Below are positions 49,652 through 58,928 of a DNA stretch of 64,000 bases, in pieces; within the stretch, counting starts at the first letter, position 1; every line of letters begins with the position of its first letter. Source of the stretch: Amycolatopsis pretoriensis (GTDB lineage: Bacteria; Actinomycetota; Actinomycetes; Mycobacteriales; Pseudonocardiaceae); NCBI RefSeq assembly GCF_900107925.1, contig NZ_FNUJ01000009.1, positions 365,244 to 429,243 on the forward strand, written 5' to 3'. The notes beneath the pieces were generated by a model. That model did not search any database and was not told the origin of the DNA. It was given only the letters and a program-made list of their open reading frames with translations. The position numbers and the translations under genes were made by a program.

Positions 49652-50266
49652 GTGCTCGATCACCTCGTCTACGCCGGCCCCGACCTCGCCGCCGCCGTCG
49701 CCCACGTCGCCGAGCTGACCGGGGTCACCCCGGCGCCGGGCGGCAGCCACGTCGGCCTCGGCACCGCCAACCACCTCGCCGACCTCGGCGCGGGGATGTA
49801 CCTGGAGGTGATCGGCCCGGACCCGGCCCAGCCGGACCCGGACGTGCCGCGCCCGTTCGGCATCGACGACCTGACCGAGCCGGCGCTGGTCGCGTGGGCG
49901 GTCCGCACGACCGACCTCGACGCGACGATCGCGCAGGCCCGCGCGCACGGCTTCGATCCGGGCGACGCGCTGGAGATGTCCCGCGCGACGGCCGACGGCG
50001 AGACGCTGAACTGGCGCCTGACCCCGCCGAGCGCCCCGGGCACGCTGCGCCCGTTCCTGATCGACTGGGGCACGACCCCGCACCCGACGACCCGCGGCCT
50101 GCCGGCCCTCCCGCTGCTGATGGTCACGGCCACCCACCCGGACCCGGCGTTCGTCCACACGGCGACCGAGGCGCTCGGCTTGGAGTTCCTGGTCCGCCGC
50201 ACGGAAAAGGCAACCATGACGGCGGCCTTGCGCACTCCGGAAGGCCGTCAAGTCGCGTTGAGCTAG
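49652..50266 (+). CDS. VOC-superfamily (glyoxalase-like) protein
   Basis: A 204-residue protein from GTG at 49652. It begins LDHLVYAGPDLAAAVAHVAE and has the paired beta-alpha-beta modules of glyoxalase_3-like proteins (GLGTANHLADLGAGMYLEVI; WAVRTTDLDATIAQA). The substrate is unknown. The start lies 7 nt after the protease stop, so cotranscription is possible. The stop shares CTAG with convergent nadE. Confidence 0.82.
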   Translation: MLDHLVYAGPDLAAAVAHVAELTGVTPAPGGSHVGLGTANHLADLGAGMYLEVIGPDPAQPDPDVPRPFGIDDLTEPALVAWAVRTTDLDATIAQARAHGFDPGDALEMSRATADGETLNWRLTPPSAPGTLRPFLIDWGTTPHPTTRGLPALPLLMVTATHPDPAFVHTATEALGLEFLVRRTEKATMTAALRTPEGRQVALS

Positions 50267-51984
50267 GCCTTGCCCTCGCGCCACAGGTTGGTCATGGGCA
50301 GCCGCCGGTCGCGGCCGAAGGCCTTGAACGTGATCTTCGTGCCCGGCGGGTACTGGCGGCGCTTGTACTCGGCCTTGTCGACCATCCGCACCACGCGGTC
50401 GATGGTCTCCGCGTCGAACCCGGCCTCGATCAGGTCCGCGTACCCGCGGTCGCCCTCGACGTAGTCGTCGAGGATGTCGTCGAGCAACGCGTAGTCCGGC
50501 AGCGAATCCGAGTCCATCTGGCCCGGCCGCAGCTCGGCCGACGGCGGCTTCGAAATCGAGTTCTCCGGGATCGGCGGGGTTTCGCCGTTCTTCGCCGCTT
50601 CGGCGTTGCGCCACCGCGCGAGCTGCCAGACGTGCGTCTTGAAGACGTCCTTGATCGGGGCGAACGCGCCGACCGCGTCGCCGTAGATCGTGGAGTACCC
50701 GACCGCCAGCTCGGTCTTGTTGCCGGTGGCCAGCACCAGGTGACCGTCCAGGTTGGACAGTGCCATCAGCAGCATGCCCCGCGTCCGCGCCTGGATGTTC
50801 TCTTCGGCCAGCCCCGTCAGGGAAAGCTGCTCGACGTACACGCGGACCATGTCCTCGACCGGCTCGACGCGGTAGTGCGCCCCGATCCGCTGGGCGAGGT
50901 CGGCCGCGTCGTCCTTCGAGTGACCCGAGGAGTACTGCGACGGCATCGAGACGCCGTAGACGTTGTCGCCGCCCAGCGCGTCCGCCGCGAGTGCCGCGCA
51001 GACGGCCGAGTCGATGCCGCCGGAGAACCCGAAGGTCACCGACGAGAAGCCGTTCTTGTGCACGTAGTCGCGCAGCCCGACGACCAGCGCGTGCCACACC
51101 TCGGCCTCGTCGGAAAGCGGGTCCATGATCACCGGCACGGCCGTCGGCTCGTACGCGGGCAGCGGATCGGAGCTCAGCACCCGGCGCCGGACGTGCAGGC
51201 CTTCGAGCTCGCCGTCGCCGGCGTGGCCGCCCGCGGTCAGGTCCATGTCGAGCACGGCCAGGTGCTCGACGAACTGCGGTGCGCGCGCCAGCACGGTGCC
51301 GTCCGCGGCGACGACGAGCGAGTCGCCGTCGAAGACGAGGTCGTCCTGCCCGCCGATCTGGTTGGTGTAGACCAGCGGCGCTCCGGCTTCGGCGGCGCGG
51401 CGCGCGATGAGCGGCAGCCGCTGCTCGTCCTTGGACCGCTCGTAGGGCGACGCGTTCGGCGCGACGACCAGGTCGACGCCGGCGCGGCCCAGCGCGGAGA
51501 TCGGCCCGCCGTCCTGCCAGATGTCCTCGCAGACGACCATGCCGATGTCGAGCCCGTGGAACCGGACGACGTCGAGGGTGGTGCCCGGCTTGAACCAGCG
51601 GTGCTCGTCGAAGACGCCGTAGTTCGGCAGGTGGTGCTTGAACTGCCGCGCGACGACCTCGCCGCGGTAGAGCGCGGCGGCGGCGTCGCGCGGGCCCACC
51701 TCGTCGGAGTCGAGGTAGCCGACGTAGGTCAGGACCTCACCGCACCCGGCGTCGTCGAGGCGGCGCGCCAGCGACTCGACGCCGTGGCGGGAGGCGGCGG
51801 CGAAGGTCTTGCGCAGCGAAAGGTCCTCGACCGGGTAACCGGTCAGGGACATCTCGGGGAAGACGACGACGTGGGCGCCGGCTTCGGCGGCCTTGCGCGT
51901 CCAGGCGACGTGCAGGTCGGCGTTGCCGTCGAGGTCGCCGACGGTGGGGTTGACCTGGGCGAGCGCGATGCGCAGTTGCGGCAT
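50263..51984 (-). CDS. nadE: Glutamine-dependent NAD synthetase
   Basis: A 573-residue two-domain enzyme that amidates nicotinate adenine dinucleotide to NAD. The N-terminal nitrilase/glutaminase domain has E in FPEMSLTGYP, K in FKHHLPNYG and C in VVCEDIWQDGG. The C-terminal synthetase domain has the P-loop FGFSGGIDSAV, and GNKTELAVGYSTIYGD. The length is a little shorter than mycobacterial NadE. It lies 59 bp downstream of the RNA-ligase-like gene on the same strand. Confidence 0.95.
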   Translation of the reverse strand: MPQLRIALAQVNPTVGDLDGNADLHVAWTRKAAEAGAHVVVFPEMSLTGYPVEDLSLRKTFAAASRHGVESLARRLDDAGCGEVLTYVGYLDSDEVGPRDAAAALYRGEVVARQFKHHLPNYGVFDEHRWFKPGTTLDVVRFHGLDIGMVVCEDIWQDGGPISALGRAGVDLVVAPNASPYERSKDEQRLPLIARRAAEAGAPLVYTNQIGGQDDLVFDGDSLVVAADGTVLARAPQFVEHLAVLDMDLTAGGHAGDGELEGLHVRRRVLSSDPLPAYEPTAVPVIMDPLSDEAEVWHALVVGLRDYVHKNGFSSVTFGFSGGIDSAVCAALAADALGGDNVYGVSMPSQYSSGHSKDDAADLAQRIGAHYRVEPVEDMVRVYVEQLSLTGLAEENIQARTRGMLLMALSNLDGHLVLATGNKTELAVGYSTIYGDAVGAFAPIKDVFKTHVWQLARWRNAEAAKNGETPPIPENSISKPPSAELRPGQMDSDSLPDYALLDDILDDYVEGDRGYADLIEAGFDAETIDRVVRMVDKAEYKRRQYPPGTKITFKAFGRDRRLPMTNLWREGKA

Positions 51985-52043
51985 GCCGCCATTCTGTCCC
52001 ACCGTCACCCGGGAGGCCGAGCGAATGTGGGCGAAATGCCACG

Positions 52044-52595
52044 CTAGGTCGACGCGACCGCGTCCCGGTGCTTGAGCTTCGCCATCCGCCCGTCGCGGTG
52101 GTGCCAGACGACGCCCTCGAACTCCGGGTGCGCGAGCAGCCACGCCATCAGCCCGTCGAAGTCGCGCGGGACGCCGGCGAACTCCTGCGCGGTCGCGTGC
52201 GGGACCAGCCGGTGCGCGCCGAGCTTCTCCGGATCGCCGTTGACCTTCGGCCCGCACAGCTCGTAGGTGCCGGGCGCCGCGCCGAAAAGCCCGTCGAGGG
52301 CTTCGTCGAAGAACGCCGCGAACGACGACTGCCCGACCGGCTCCCAGCCGACCGTCTTGCCCGTCTCCGGGTCGGTCTGCACGGCTTCGAACCCGTCCGG
52401 CGCGTCCTTGCCCGCCTTCACCTCGCGCCGCGCCCACCAGGTGCCGGACTCGTCGAGCCGGACGCAGGTGCCGTCGTACTTGCGGGTGGCCACGCCTTGG
52501 CCGTCGAGCACCCACTGGCACTCGGGGTGCACCTCACGGGTCACCCGCCGGAGGTTTTCGGGGTCGCGACGGAAGAGCGTCGGGATCTTGCGCAT
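52044..52595 (-). CDS. DUF5565/RLIG1-family RNA ligase homologue
   Basis: A 183-residue protein. Nucleotidyltransferase motif I is TRKYDGTCVRL with candidate lysine K39 (KxDGTC). Later motifs are GWEPVG, YELCGPKVNGDPEKLGAHRL, VPHA and EGVVWHHRDGRMAKLKH, in the order expected for the DUF5565 family, whose human member RLIG1 (C12orf29) is a 5'-3' RNA ligase. This bacterial form is much shorter and lacks the N- and C-terminal extensions. It may seal or repair RNA; activity is inferred. Adjacent to nadE, whose product NAD is not the ATP that RLIG1 uses, so the link may be incidental. Confidence 0.75.
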   Translation of the reverse strand: MRKIPTLFRRDPENLRRVTREVHPECQWVLDGQGVATRKYDGTCVRLDESGTWWARREVKAGKDAPDGFEAVQTDPETGKTVGWEPVGQSSFAAFFDEALDGLFGAAPGTYELCGPKVNGDPEKLGAHRLVPHATAQEFAGVPRDFDGLMAWLLAHPEFEGVVWHHRDGRMAKLKHRDAVAST

Positions 52596-52625
52596 GCCCC
52601 GATTCTTCCGGCCGCGGCAAGCGAG

Positions 52626-52660
52626 AAAACCCCCGCCCGGACTAACCGGACGGGGGTTTT
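52626..52660 (-). terminator. Strong intrinsic terminator after secA2
   Basis: AAAACCCCCG...CGGGGGTTTT, with an inner CCGG/CCGG extension around a 5-nt loop, followed on the minus strand by TTTTCTC. It lies 4 nt after the SecA2 stop and 30 nt before the next gene. Its T-rich arms also make it plausible on the plus strand. Confidence 0.85.
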
Positions 52661-52663
52661 CCG

Positions 52664-55003
52664 CTACTTCCGCTTGATCATGCTCCGGACCTTCTTGATG
52701 GTCTGCTCGAAGTCCGAGTCGAACGGGTTGTCGTGCACCAGGTAGGTCCACGTCGTGTTCGCCCGCCGGACGCCGGCCTCGCCGAGGTCGATGCCCTCGT
52801 CGGTCAGCTCGGCCTCTTCGAGCGTCTTCGCCGCCCGCGAGTCCGCCTCGGCGATGATCTTGTGGAACTCCGGGATCGCCGCGCGGTGGAACTCGTCCAG
52901 CGGCGTCTCGCGGGCCAGCGCCCGCAGGTGGATGCTCTCGCGGACGTCGGTCAGGTACGCCAGGTGGTCCGACCACAGCTGGTCGACGTGGAACAGCAGC
53001 ACCTCGCGGCACATCTGCTCCAGCTTGTCCTGGTCGTCGAGCTTGGCCTCGAGCTCGCTGAACTTGTCCGGGTTCGCCTTCTCCAGCTGCTCCGCCGCGT
53101 ACGCGGTGCGAAGCACCTTGTCGCGGTGCACCAGCAGGTCACGCCGCTGCCGCTCGATCAGCCGCGTGTAGCGCCAGGTGTTGCGGTGGATCTCCAGATC
53201 GACACCCTCGGCGACGCGCTGGGCGTGGTTGAGCTGCCGCAGTGCCGCGTTGTCGGTGATCTCGCCGGTCTCTTCGTCGTCGACGATGCCCTCGGGCACG
53301 TCCGGCGCGTTCGACAGCACGAGCTCGTCGTTCAGGCTCGCGAAGAAGATCGCGCTGCCCGGGTCGCCCTGGCGGCCGGAGCGGCCGCGCAGCTGGCCGT
53401 CGAGCCGGCTCGACGGGTACCGCGCGGTGCCGATGACGTGCAGCCCGCCCAGCTCGACGACCTCGTCGCGGGTGGCGCCGTCGGTGCCGCCCAGCCGGAT
53501 GTCGGTACCGCGGCCCGCCATCTGCGTGGACACGGTGACCGCGCCCTTCTTGCCGGCCTCGGCGATGATCGCGGCCTCTTCGGCGTCGTTGCGCGCGTTG
53601 AGCACGACGCACTCGAGGTCGACCTTCGCCAGCTTCTCGGCCAGCTCTTCGGACTCGGCGACGTCCTGCGTGCCGACGAGGATCGGCCGCCCGGTCTCGT
53701 GGACCGTGCGGATCTCCTCCTCGATCGCCCGCAGCTTCTGCGACGGCGACGCGAAGACGCGGTCTTCCTGGTCTTCGCGGATGTTCGGGGTGTTCGGCGG
53801 GATGACCGCGACCTCGAGCTCGTAGAACTCGCGCAGCTGCTCGGCGACGGCGACCGCGGTACCGGTCATGCCGGCGACCTCGGGGTAGCGCGCCAGCAGC
53901 GCCTGGACGGTGATCGAGTCCAGGATCTCGCCGCGGTCGGTCGCGGTGACCTGCTCCTTCGCCTCGACGGCGGCCTGCAGGCCGTCCGGCCAGCGCTGCA
54001 GCTCGGCGACGCGCCCGCGGGCGGCGTTGATGAGCTGGACCTTGCCGTCGCGGACCAGGTAGTCGACGTCGCGGGTGAGCAGCGCGTGCGCGTGCAGCGC
54101 GACGTTCACCGCGGGGAGCCGGTCGGACGCCGTCTCGCCGTAGAGGTCGTCGACCTCCAGGCCGAGCGACTTCGCGACGACGGACGCGCCGGCGTCGGTC
54201 AGCCAGGCGTTGCGGCCCTCGGAGTCGGTTTCGTAGTGCAGGTTGAGCCGCAGCCGCCGGACGACCTTCGCGACCTCTTCGTCGGCGTCGGTGTGGTCGA
54301 TCGAGCCGGCCATCACCAGCGGGACGCGGGCCTCGTCGACCAGCACGGAGTCCGCCTCGTCGACGATCGCGACCTCGGGGGCCGGCTGGACGAGGTCGTC
54401 GACCGACGTCACCAGCCGGTCGCGCAGCACGTCGAAGCCGATTTCGGCGACGGCGCCGTACGTGACGTCCTTGGCGTAGGCCTCGCGACGCTCTTCGCGC
54501 GAGTGCGCCGGCTCGACCCACCCGACCGACACGCCGAGCAGGGCGTACACCGGCTCCATCCACTCGGCGTCGCGCCGGGCGAGGTAGTCGTTGACCGTGA
54601 CGACGTGGACGCGCTTCCCGCGGATCGCGTAGCCGGCCGCGGCCAGCGCGCCGGCGAGCGTCTTGCCCTCACCGGTCTCCATCTGCACGACGTGCTTGCT
54701 GAGCAGGCCCATCGTGCCGAGGACCTGCACGTCGAACGCGCGCTCGCCGAGGGCACGGCGGGCGGCCTCGCGACCGAGCGCGCAGATCTCGATCAGGTGG
54801 TTGTCGCCGAACGCGGTGTCCTTCAGCTTCTCGCGCAGCTCGCCCGCTCGCTCGGTCAGCTCCGCGTCGGAGAGCTTCTCGAGCTCGGGTTCGAGCTTCT
54901 CGACCGCGGGCAGCAGTGCTTCGTAGCGGGTCAGCTCGACGCTGCCCGGCCGCTGGATGATCCGGCGGAGCTTCTTGCCCACCCGGCTGATCAGTGCTGC
55001 CAC
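52664..55003 (-). CDS. secA2: Accessory preprotein translocase ATPase SecA2
   Basis: A 779-residue SecA-type motor from GTG at 55003. Seen: Walker A METGEGKTLAG, DEAD-like VDEADSVLVDEARVPL, GMTGTA, STQMAGRGTDIRLGG and the arginine-finger region QLRGRSGRQGDPG. It is shorter than SecA1 and lacks the C-terminal zinc-binding tail, which fits actinobacterial SecA2. SecA2 exports a limited set of proteins, many without classical signal peptides. It is divergent from two exported lipoprotein peptidases. Confidence 0.93.
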   Translation of the reverse strand: MAALISRVGKKLRRIIQRPGSVELTRYEALLPAVEKLEPELEKLSDAELTERAGELREKLKDTAFGDNHLIEICALGREAARRALGERAFDVQVLGTMGLLSKHVVQMETGEGKTLAGALAAAGYAIRGKRVHVVTVNDYLARRDAEWMEPVYALLGVSVGWVEPAHSREERREAYAKDVTYGAVAEIGFDVLRDRLVTSVDDLVQPAPEVAIVDEADSVLVDEARVPLVMAGSIDHTDADEEVAKVVRRLRLNLHYETDSEGRNAWLTDAGASVVAKSLGLEVDDLYGETASDRLPAVNVALHAHALLTRDVDYLVRDGKVQLINAARGRVAELQRWPDGLQAAVEAKEQVTATDRGEILDSITVQALLARYPEVAGMTGTAVAVAEQLREFYELEVAVIPPNTPNIREDQEDRVFASPSQKLRAIEEEIRTVHETGRPILVGTQDVAESEELAEKLAKVDLECVVLNARNDAEEAAIIAEAGKKGAVTVSTQMAGRGTDIRLGGTDGATRDEVVELGGLHVIGTARYPSSRLDGQLRGRSGRQGDPGSAIFFASLNDELVLSNAPDVPEGIVDDEETGEITDNAALRQLNHAQRVAEGVDLEIHRNTWRYTRLIERQRRDLLVHRDKVLRTAYAAEQLEKANPDKFSELEAKLDDQDKLEQMCREVLLFHVDQLWSDHLAYLTDVRESIHLRALARETPLDEFHRAAIPEFHKIIAEADSRAAKTLEEAELTDEGIDLGEAGVRRANTTWTYLVHDNPFDSDFEQTIKKVRSMIKRK

Positions 55004-55099
55004 CCCTGGTCTCCCGTTCTCTCTTCGCTCGACCGGCCTGCCCCACCCAACGTGGCGGTGGTGCGTTCGAGTTCCGCGGCCGGATGGGACGATCCAACC

Positions 55100-56725
55100 G
55101 TGTTCCCTCATCCCAGCGCCAGGTCCGGACGTATCCGATGCCGCCGGATCACCGCAATTGCGACATCCGTGCTGATCGCGGCCTCGCTGGCCGCCTGCAC
55201 GTCCACCGGCAACCCGGCGCCACCGGCGCCGACGACCGAGTCGCACCCGCCGTCCGGGCCGGTGCCCGCCGGGCTGGAGCGGTTCTACGGCCAGAGCCTG
55301 AGCTGGGCCGACTGCGCACCTTACGCGACGTCGGAAGACTCGCGGTCGGCGTTCCAGGCGAAAGACGTCCAGTGCGCCCGGCTGACCGTGCCGCTGGACT
55401 ACGCGAAGCCGGCCGGGGACACGATCACGCTGGGCCTGCTCCGCCACAAGGCGACCGGCGACCGGATCGGCTCGCTGGTGGTCAACCCCGGCGGCCCGGG
55501 CGCGTCGGGCATGGTCGCGGCCGCCGGGCTGGTCAAGCCGGCCACGAGCACCGGCCTGGCCAAGCGCTTCGACCTGGTCGGCTTCGACCCGCGGGGGATC
55601 GGGGCGAGCCAGCCGGCCATCCACTGCCTGACCGACCAGGAGCGCGACACCGACCGCGCCGACGACAGCGAGACCGACGGCTCGCCGGCCGGCGTCCTCA
55701 AGCAGGAAGCGCAGGAGAAGGACTTCGCGGCGAAGTGCGCCCAGCGCACCGACGACGGCACCGGGATGCTGGCCAACGTCGGCACGCGGGACGTCGTGAA
55801 GGACCTCGACGTCCTGCGCTCGGTCCTCGGCGACGAAAAGTTGACCTATCTGGGTTACTCGTACGGCACCCGGATCGGGTCGGCCTACGCCGAAGCGTTC
55901 CCGAAGAACGTCCGCGCGATGATCCTCGACGGCGCGGTCGACCCCGAGCAGGACGCGGTCGAGTCGCTGGTCGCCCAGGGCCAGGGCTTCGGGACGGCGT
56001 TCACCCAGTTCGCGAAGTGGTGCACCGCCCAGCAGGACTGCGCGCTCGGTCAGGACGCGAACAGCGCGGTCAAGGCGTTCCAGGACCTCGTCCGGCCGCT
56101 GATCGAGTTCCCCGTGCCGGTCGGTGACGGCCGCAAGCTCTCCTACGAGGACGCGACCACCGGTGTCATCCAGGCGCTCTACCAGGAGAGCCTCTGGGAC
56201 ACGCTGAATTCGGGTCTCAACGAGCTGCGCCAGCAGCGCGGCGCGACGCTGGAGAAGCTCGCGGACATCTACAACGAGCGCGACACCGACGGCAAGTACG
56301 GCACCACCCAGGACGCCTTCACCGCGATCCGCTGCGTCGACGACCCGCGCGTCACCGACCCGGCCGTCATCCTCAAGGCGCAGGAGGAGTACGTGAAGGT
56401 GGCGCCGTTCCTCGACGACGGCCGCCCGGCTTCGGCGGCCCGCGACGCGTGCGCGTTCTGGCCGGTGCCGAACACGTCCGAGCCGCACGTGCCGAACGTC
56501 GAAGGCCTGGCGAAGACGCTGGTCATCTCGACGACCAACGACCCGGCGACGCCGTACCAGGCCGGCGTCAACCTCGCGAAGGGCCTGAAGGGCGCGCTGC
56601 TGACCTTCGAGGGCACGCAGCACACGGTGTTCCTGCAGGGCGTGAAGTGCGTGGACGAGGCCGGCGCGGACTACCTCGTCGACGGCACGGTGCCGCCGGA
56701 CGGGACCCGGTGCACCGCGCAGTAG
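55100..56725 (+). CDS. TAP-like alpha/beta hydrolase lipoprotein (first copy)
   Basis: A 541-residue exported peptidase-like protein from GTG at 55100. Lipobox LAAC in SLAACTS (about residue 33). Alpha/beta hydrolase: NPGGPGASG oxyanion motif, nucleophile in LGYSYGTRIG, FDPRGIGAS, and the C-terminal TAP domain with STTNDPATPY and GTQHTVFLQG (candidate Asp and His). The family includes Streptomyces tripeptidyl aminopeptidases and mycobacterial Hip1/CaeA. The gene start region faces secA2. The 3' end overlaps its paralogue by 16 bp. Confidence 0.9.
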   Translation: MFPHPSARSGRIRCRRITAIATSVLIAASLAACTSTGNPAPPAPTTESHPPSGPVPAGLERFYGQSLSWADCAPYATSEDSRSAFQAKDVQCARLTVPLDYAKPAGDTITLGLLRHKATGDRIGSLVVNPGGPGASGMVAAAGLVKPATSTGLAKRFDLVGFDPRGIGASQPAIHCLTDQERDTDRADDSETDGSPAGVLKQEAQEKDFAAKCAQRTDDGTGMLANVGTRDVVKDLDVLRSVLGDEKLTYLGYSYGTRIGSAYAEAFPKNVRAMILDGAVDPEQDAVESLVAQGQGFGTAFTQFAKWCTAQQDCALGQDANSAVKAFQDLVRPLIEFPVPVGDGRKLSYEDATTGVIQALYQESLWDTLNSGLNELRQQRGATLEKLADIYNERDTDGKYGTTQDAFTAIRCVDDPRVTDPAVILKAQEEYVKVAPFLDDGRPASAARDACAFWPVPNTSEPHVPNVEGLAKTLVISTTNDPATPYQAGVNLAKGLKGALLTFEGTQHTVFLQGVKCVDEAGADYLVDGTVPPDGTRCTAQ

Positions 56726-58188
56726 CGGCGCTCGCGCCGGTCCTGCTGCTGGCGGCGTGCACGAGCGCGCCGCCGACGGCCGGCCCGCCGCCGTCACCGT
56801 CTTCGACGCGAGCCCCTGACCTGGGGAAGTTCACCCGGCAGAAGCTCGCGTGGACGCCCTGCGGCGAGGCCCTGGACTGCGCGCACCTGAGCGTGCCGCT
56901 GGACTACGCGGCTCCAGACGGGCCCGCGATCGCCGTCGGCCTGCTGCGGCACAAGGCCACGAAGCAGCGGATCGGCTCGCTGGTCGTCAACCCCGGTGGG
57001 CCCGGCGGCCAGGGCACGTCGACGGCCGCGGCGCTGGCCAAGACGGCCGCCGCCGCGCCGCTGCTGGAGCGCTTCGACCTGGTCGGGTTCGACCCGCGCG
57101 GTGTCGGCACGAGCGAGCCGCGGCTGAACTGCCGCTCGGACGCCGAGGTCGACGCGGACCGCGCGGCCGACGTCGAGAGCGATATGTCGCCCGAAGGTGT
57201 GAAGAAACAGCTCGCCGAGACGACCGCGTACGGCGCGAAGTGCGCCGAAGGGACGAAGTACGGCAAGGAGTTCCTCGCGAACGTCGGCACGCGAGACGTC
57301 GTACGCGATCTCGACGTCCTTCGCGCCGCGCTCGGCGACGAGAAGCTGACCTACCTCGGCTATTCGTACGGGACGCAGATCGGCGCGGCCTACGCGGAGG
57401 CGTACCCGCGCAACGTCCGCGCGCTGCTGCTCGACGGCGCGGTCGACCCGGCCCAGGGCCTGGTGGACTCCCTGGTCACGCAGGCCGCGGGCTTCCAGGA
57501 CGCGCTGAACGAGTTCGGCCGGTGGTGCGCGTGCCCGACCGCCGGCACCACCGAAGCGTTCCGGCGGCTCGTGCGTCCCCTGATCACGAAGCCCCTCCCG
57601 GCCGGGACGCGGAAGCTGTCGTTCGAGGACGCCATCACGGGCACGTTCGCCGCGCTCTATTCACGCGGGGACTGGCCCGCCCTGAAAGCCGCGCTCGCGC
57701 AGGTCGCCTCGGGCAACGGCCGGACGCTGCTGGCCTTCGCCGACGACTACTACCAACGCGACCGCGACGGCCACTACAGCGGCGCGCTCGACGCGTACTT
57801 CGCCGTCCGCTGCACCGACCACACGCGCGTCACCGACCGGGGCACCATCGACCGCGCGCACGAAAAGATGCTGGCCGGCGCGCCGTTCCTGGCCGGCGGC
57901 ACACCGGACACGAGCGAGCTGGACATCTGCTCGACCTGGCCGGTCCCGCCGACGTCCACCGAACACACGCCGCGGCCGGCGGGCCTGCCGAAACCGCTGG
58001 TCATCTCGACGACGCACGACCCGGCGACGCCGTACCAGCAGGGCGTCGACCTGGCCAAGGACCTCGGCGGCACGCTGCTGACGTACGAAGGCGTCCAGCA
58101 CACGGTCTTCCTGCAGGGCAACCAGTGCGTGGACCGCGCGGGAGTCGCTTACCTGATCGGCGGGACGGCCGCCGAAACCCGCTGCTAG
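56710..58188 (+). CDS. TAP-like alpha/beta hydrolase lipoprotein (second copy)
   Basis: A 492-residue paralogue of the upstream protein, from GTG at 56710 inside the first copy's end. Lipobox LLLAACTS (cysteine about 18). Same motifs: NPGGPGGQG, GYSYGTQIG, FDPRGVGTS, STTHDPATPY and GVQHTVFLQG. It is shorter in the linker and in the region between nucleophile and TAP domain. Tandem duplication followed by divergence is evident. The stop shares CTAG with the convergent lipoprotein. Confidence 0.9.
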   Translation: MHRAVAALAPVLLLAACTSAPPTAGPPPSPSSTRAPDLGKFTRQKLAWTPCGEALDCAHLSVPLDYAAPDGPAIAVGLLRHKATKQRIGSLVVNPGGPGGQGTSTAAALAKTAAAAPLLERFDLVGFDPRGVGTSEPRLNCRSDAEVDADRAADVESDMSPEGVKKQLAETTAYGAKCAEGTKYGKEFLANVGTRDVVRDLDVLRAALGDEKLTYLGYSYGTQIGAAYAEAYPRNVRALLLDGAVDPAQGLVDSLVTQAAGFQDALNEFGRWCACPTAGTTEAFRRLVRPLITKPLPAGTRKLSFEDAITGTFAALYSRGDWPALKAALAQVASGNGRTLLAFADDYYQRDRDGHYSGALDAYFAVRCTDHTRVTDRGTIDRAHEKMLAGAPFLAGGTPDTSELDICSTWPVPPTSTEHTPRPAGLPKPLVISTTHDPATPYQQGVDLAKDLGGTLLTYEGVQHTVFLQGNQCVDRAGVAYLIGGTAAETRC

Positions 58189-58841
58189 CCGAGGTCCGCC
58201 GGCTCGTTCTGCCTGGTGAGGGACAGTTCGATCATCACCGGGCTGAGGTGGTCCCCGGCCGGCGGGATCTGCACCCACAGGCGCGCGAACCGACGCGGCC
58301 CGTCGGCCGAAACCCACACCTTGAGGGTGACGTCCTCGGTGACCTGCGGCAGCACCTCGTGCGCGACGGCCGCGGGCACCCGGCCGCCGACGCGCAGGGC
58401 GGCGGCGCCGTCGACGTTCTCCCGCCCTTCGGTCTTCGCGTCGGTGACGCCGTCGAGCAGCCGTTTCAGGCCGGCGGACGGGCCGAGGAACCTGCTGACC
58501 GCGTAGATCTCGGGCAGCGGCTCGTTCCCGGCGTCGGTGCTGACCTGGCCGTCCCGCACGGTGAAGCGAAACTTGGTGTGGCCTTCGCCGTCCTGGACGT
58601 CGGCCGTGCCGGTCGCGGCCCCGCCGCCGTCGAGGGTCGCGTCGCCCTCGATCTGCCGGAGCGGGAACCCGGGCAGCACGCCGTTGACGCCGGCCGCGAA
58701 GTGCACGCTCCGGACCTCGGCGAACGACGTCGCGGCGGCGCGGACCAGCTCGGAGCCCGCCGGGAACGGCCCGCGCGTGTCCGGCGATCCGGTGCAGCCG
58801 GCCGTCAGCAGGAGCACCAGAAGAAGGGTGAAGCGGGACAT
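58185..58841 (-). CDS. LppX/LprAFG-family lipoprotein
   Basis: A 218-residue lipoprotein: lipobox LLTAGCTG (cysteine 16), then a mature domain with the LppX_LprAFG pattern (FAEVRSVHFAAGVNGVLPGF, LRQIEGDATLD, TKFRFTVRDGQV, VTLKVWVSADGPRRFARLWV). Known relatives bind or carry triacylated or mannosylated lipids across the envelope. Its partner transporter is not beside it; the downstream MFS gene is divergent. Confidence 0.88.
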   Translation of the reverse strand: MSRFTLLLVLLLTAGCTGSPDTRGPFPAGSELVRAAATSFAEVRSVHFAAGVNGVLPGFPLRQIEGDATLDGGGAATGTADVQDGEGHTKFRFTVRDGQVSTDAGNEPLPEIYAVSRFLGPSAGLKRLLDGVTDAKTEGRENVDGAAALRVGGRVPAAVAHEVLPQVTEDVTLKVWVSADGPRRFARLWVQIPPAGDHLSPVMIELSLTRQNEPADLG

Positions 58842-58928
58842 CCCCCGAGCCTACTGTTGGCTCGATCCTTTCGGACGATGTCCTTCAAGCCACTGTCGGC
58901 GTCACGCGCGCGCGGTGAAACTGCGTAG

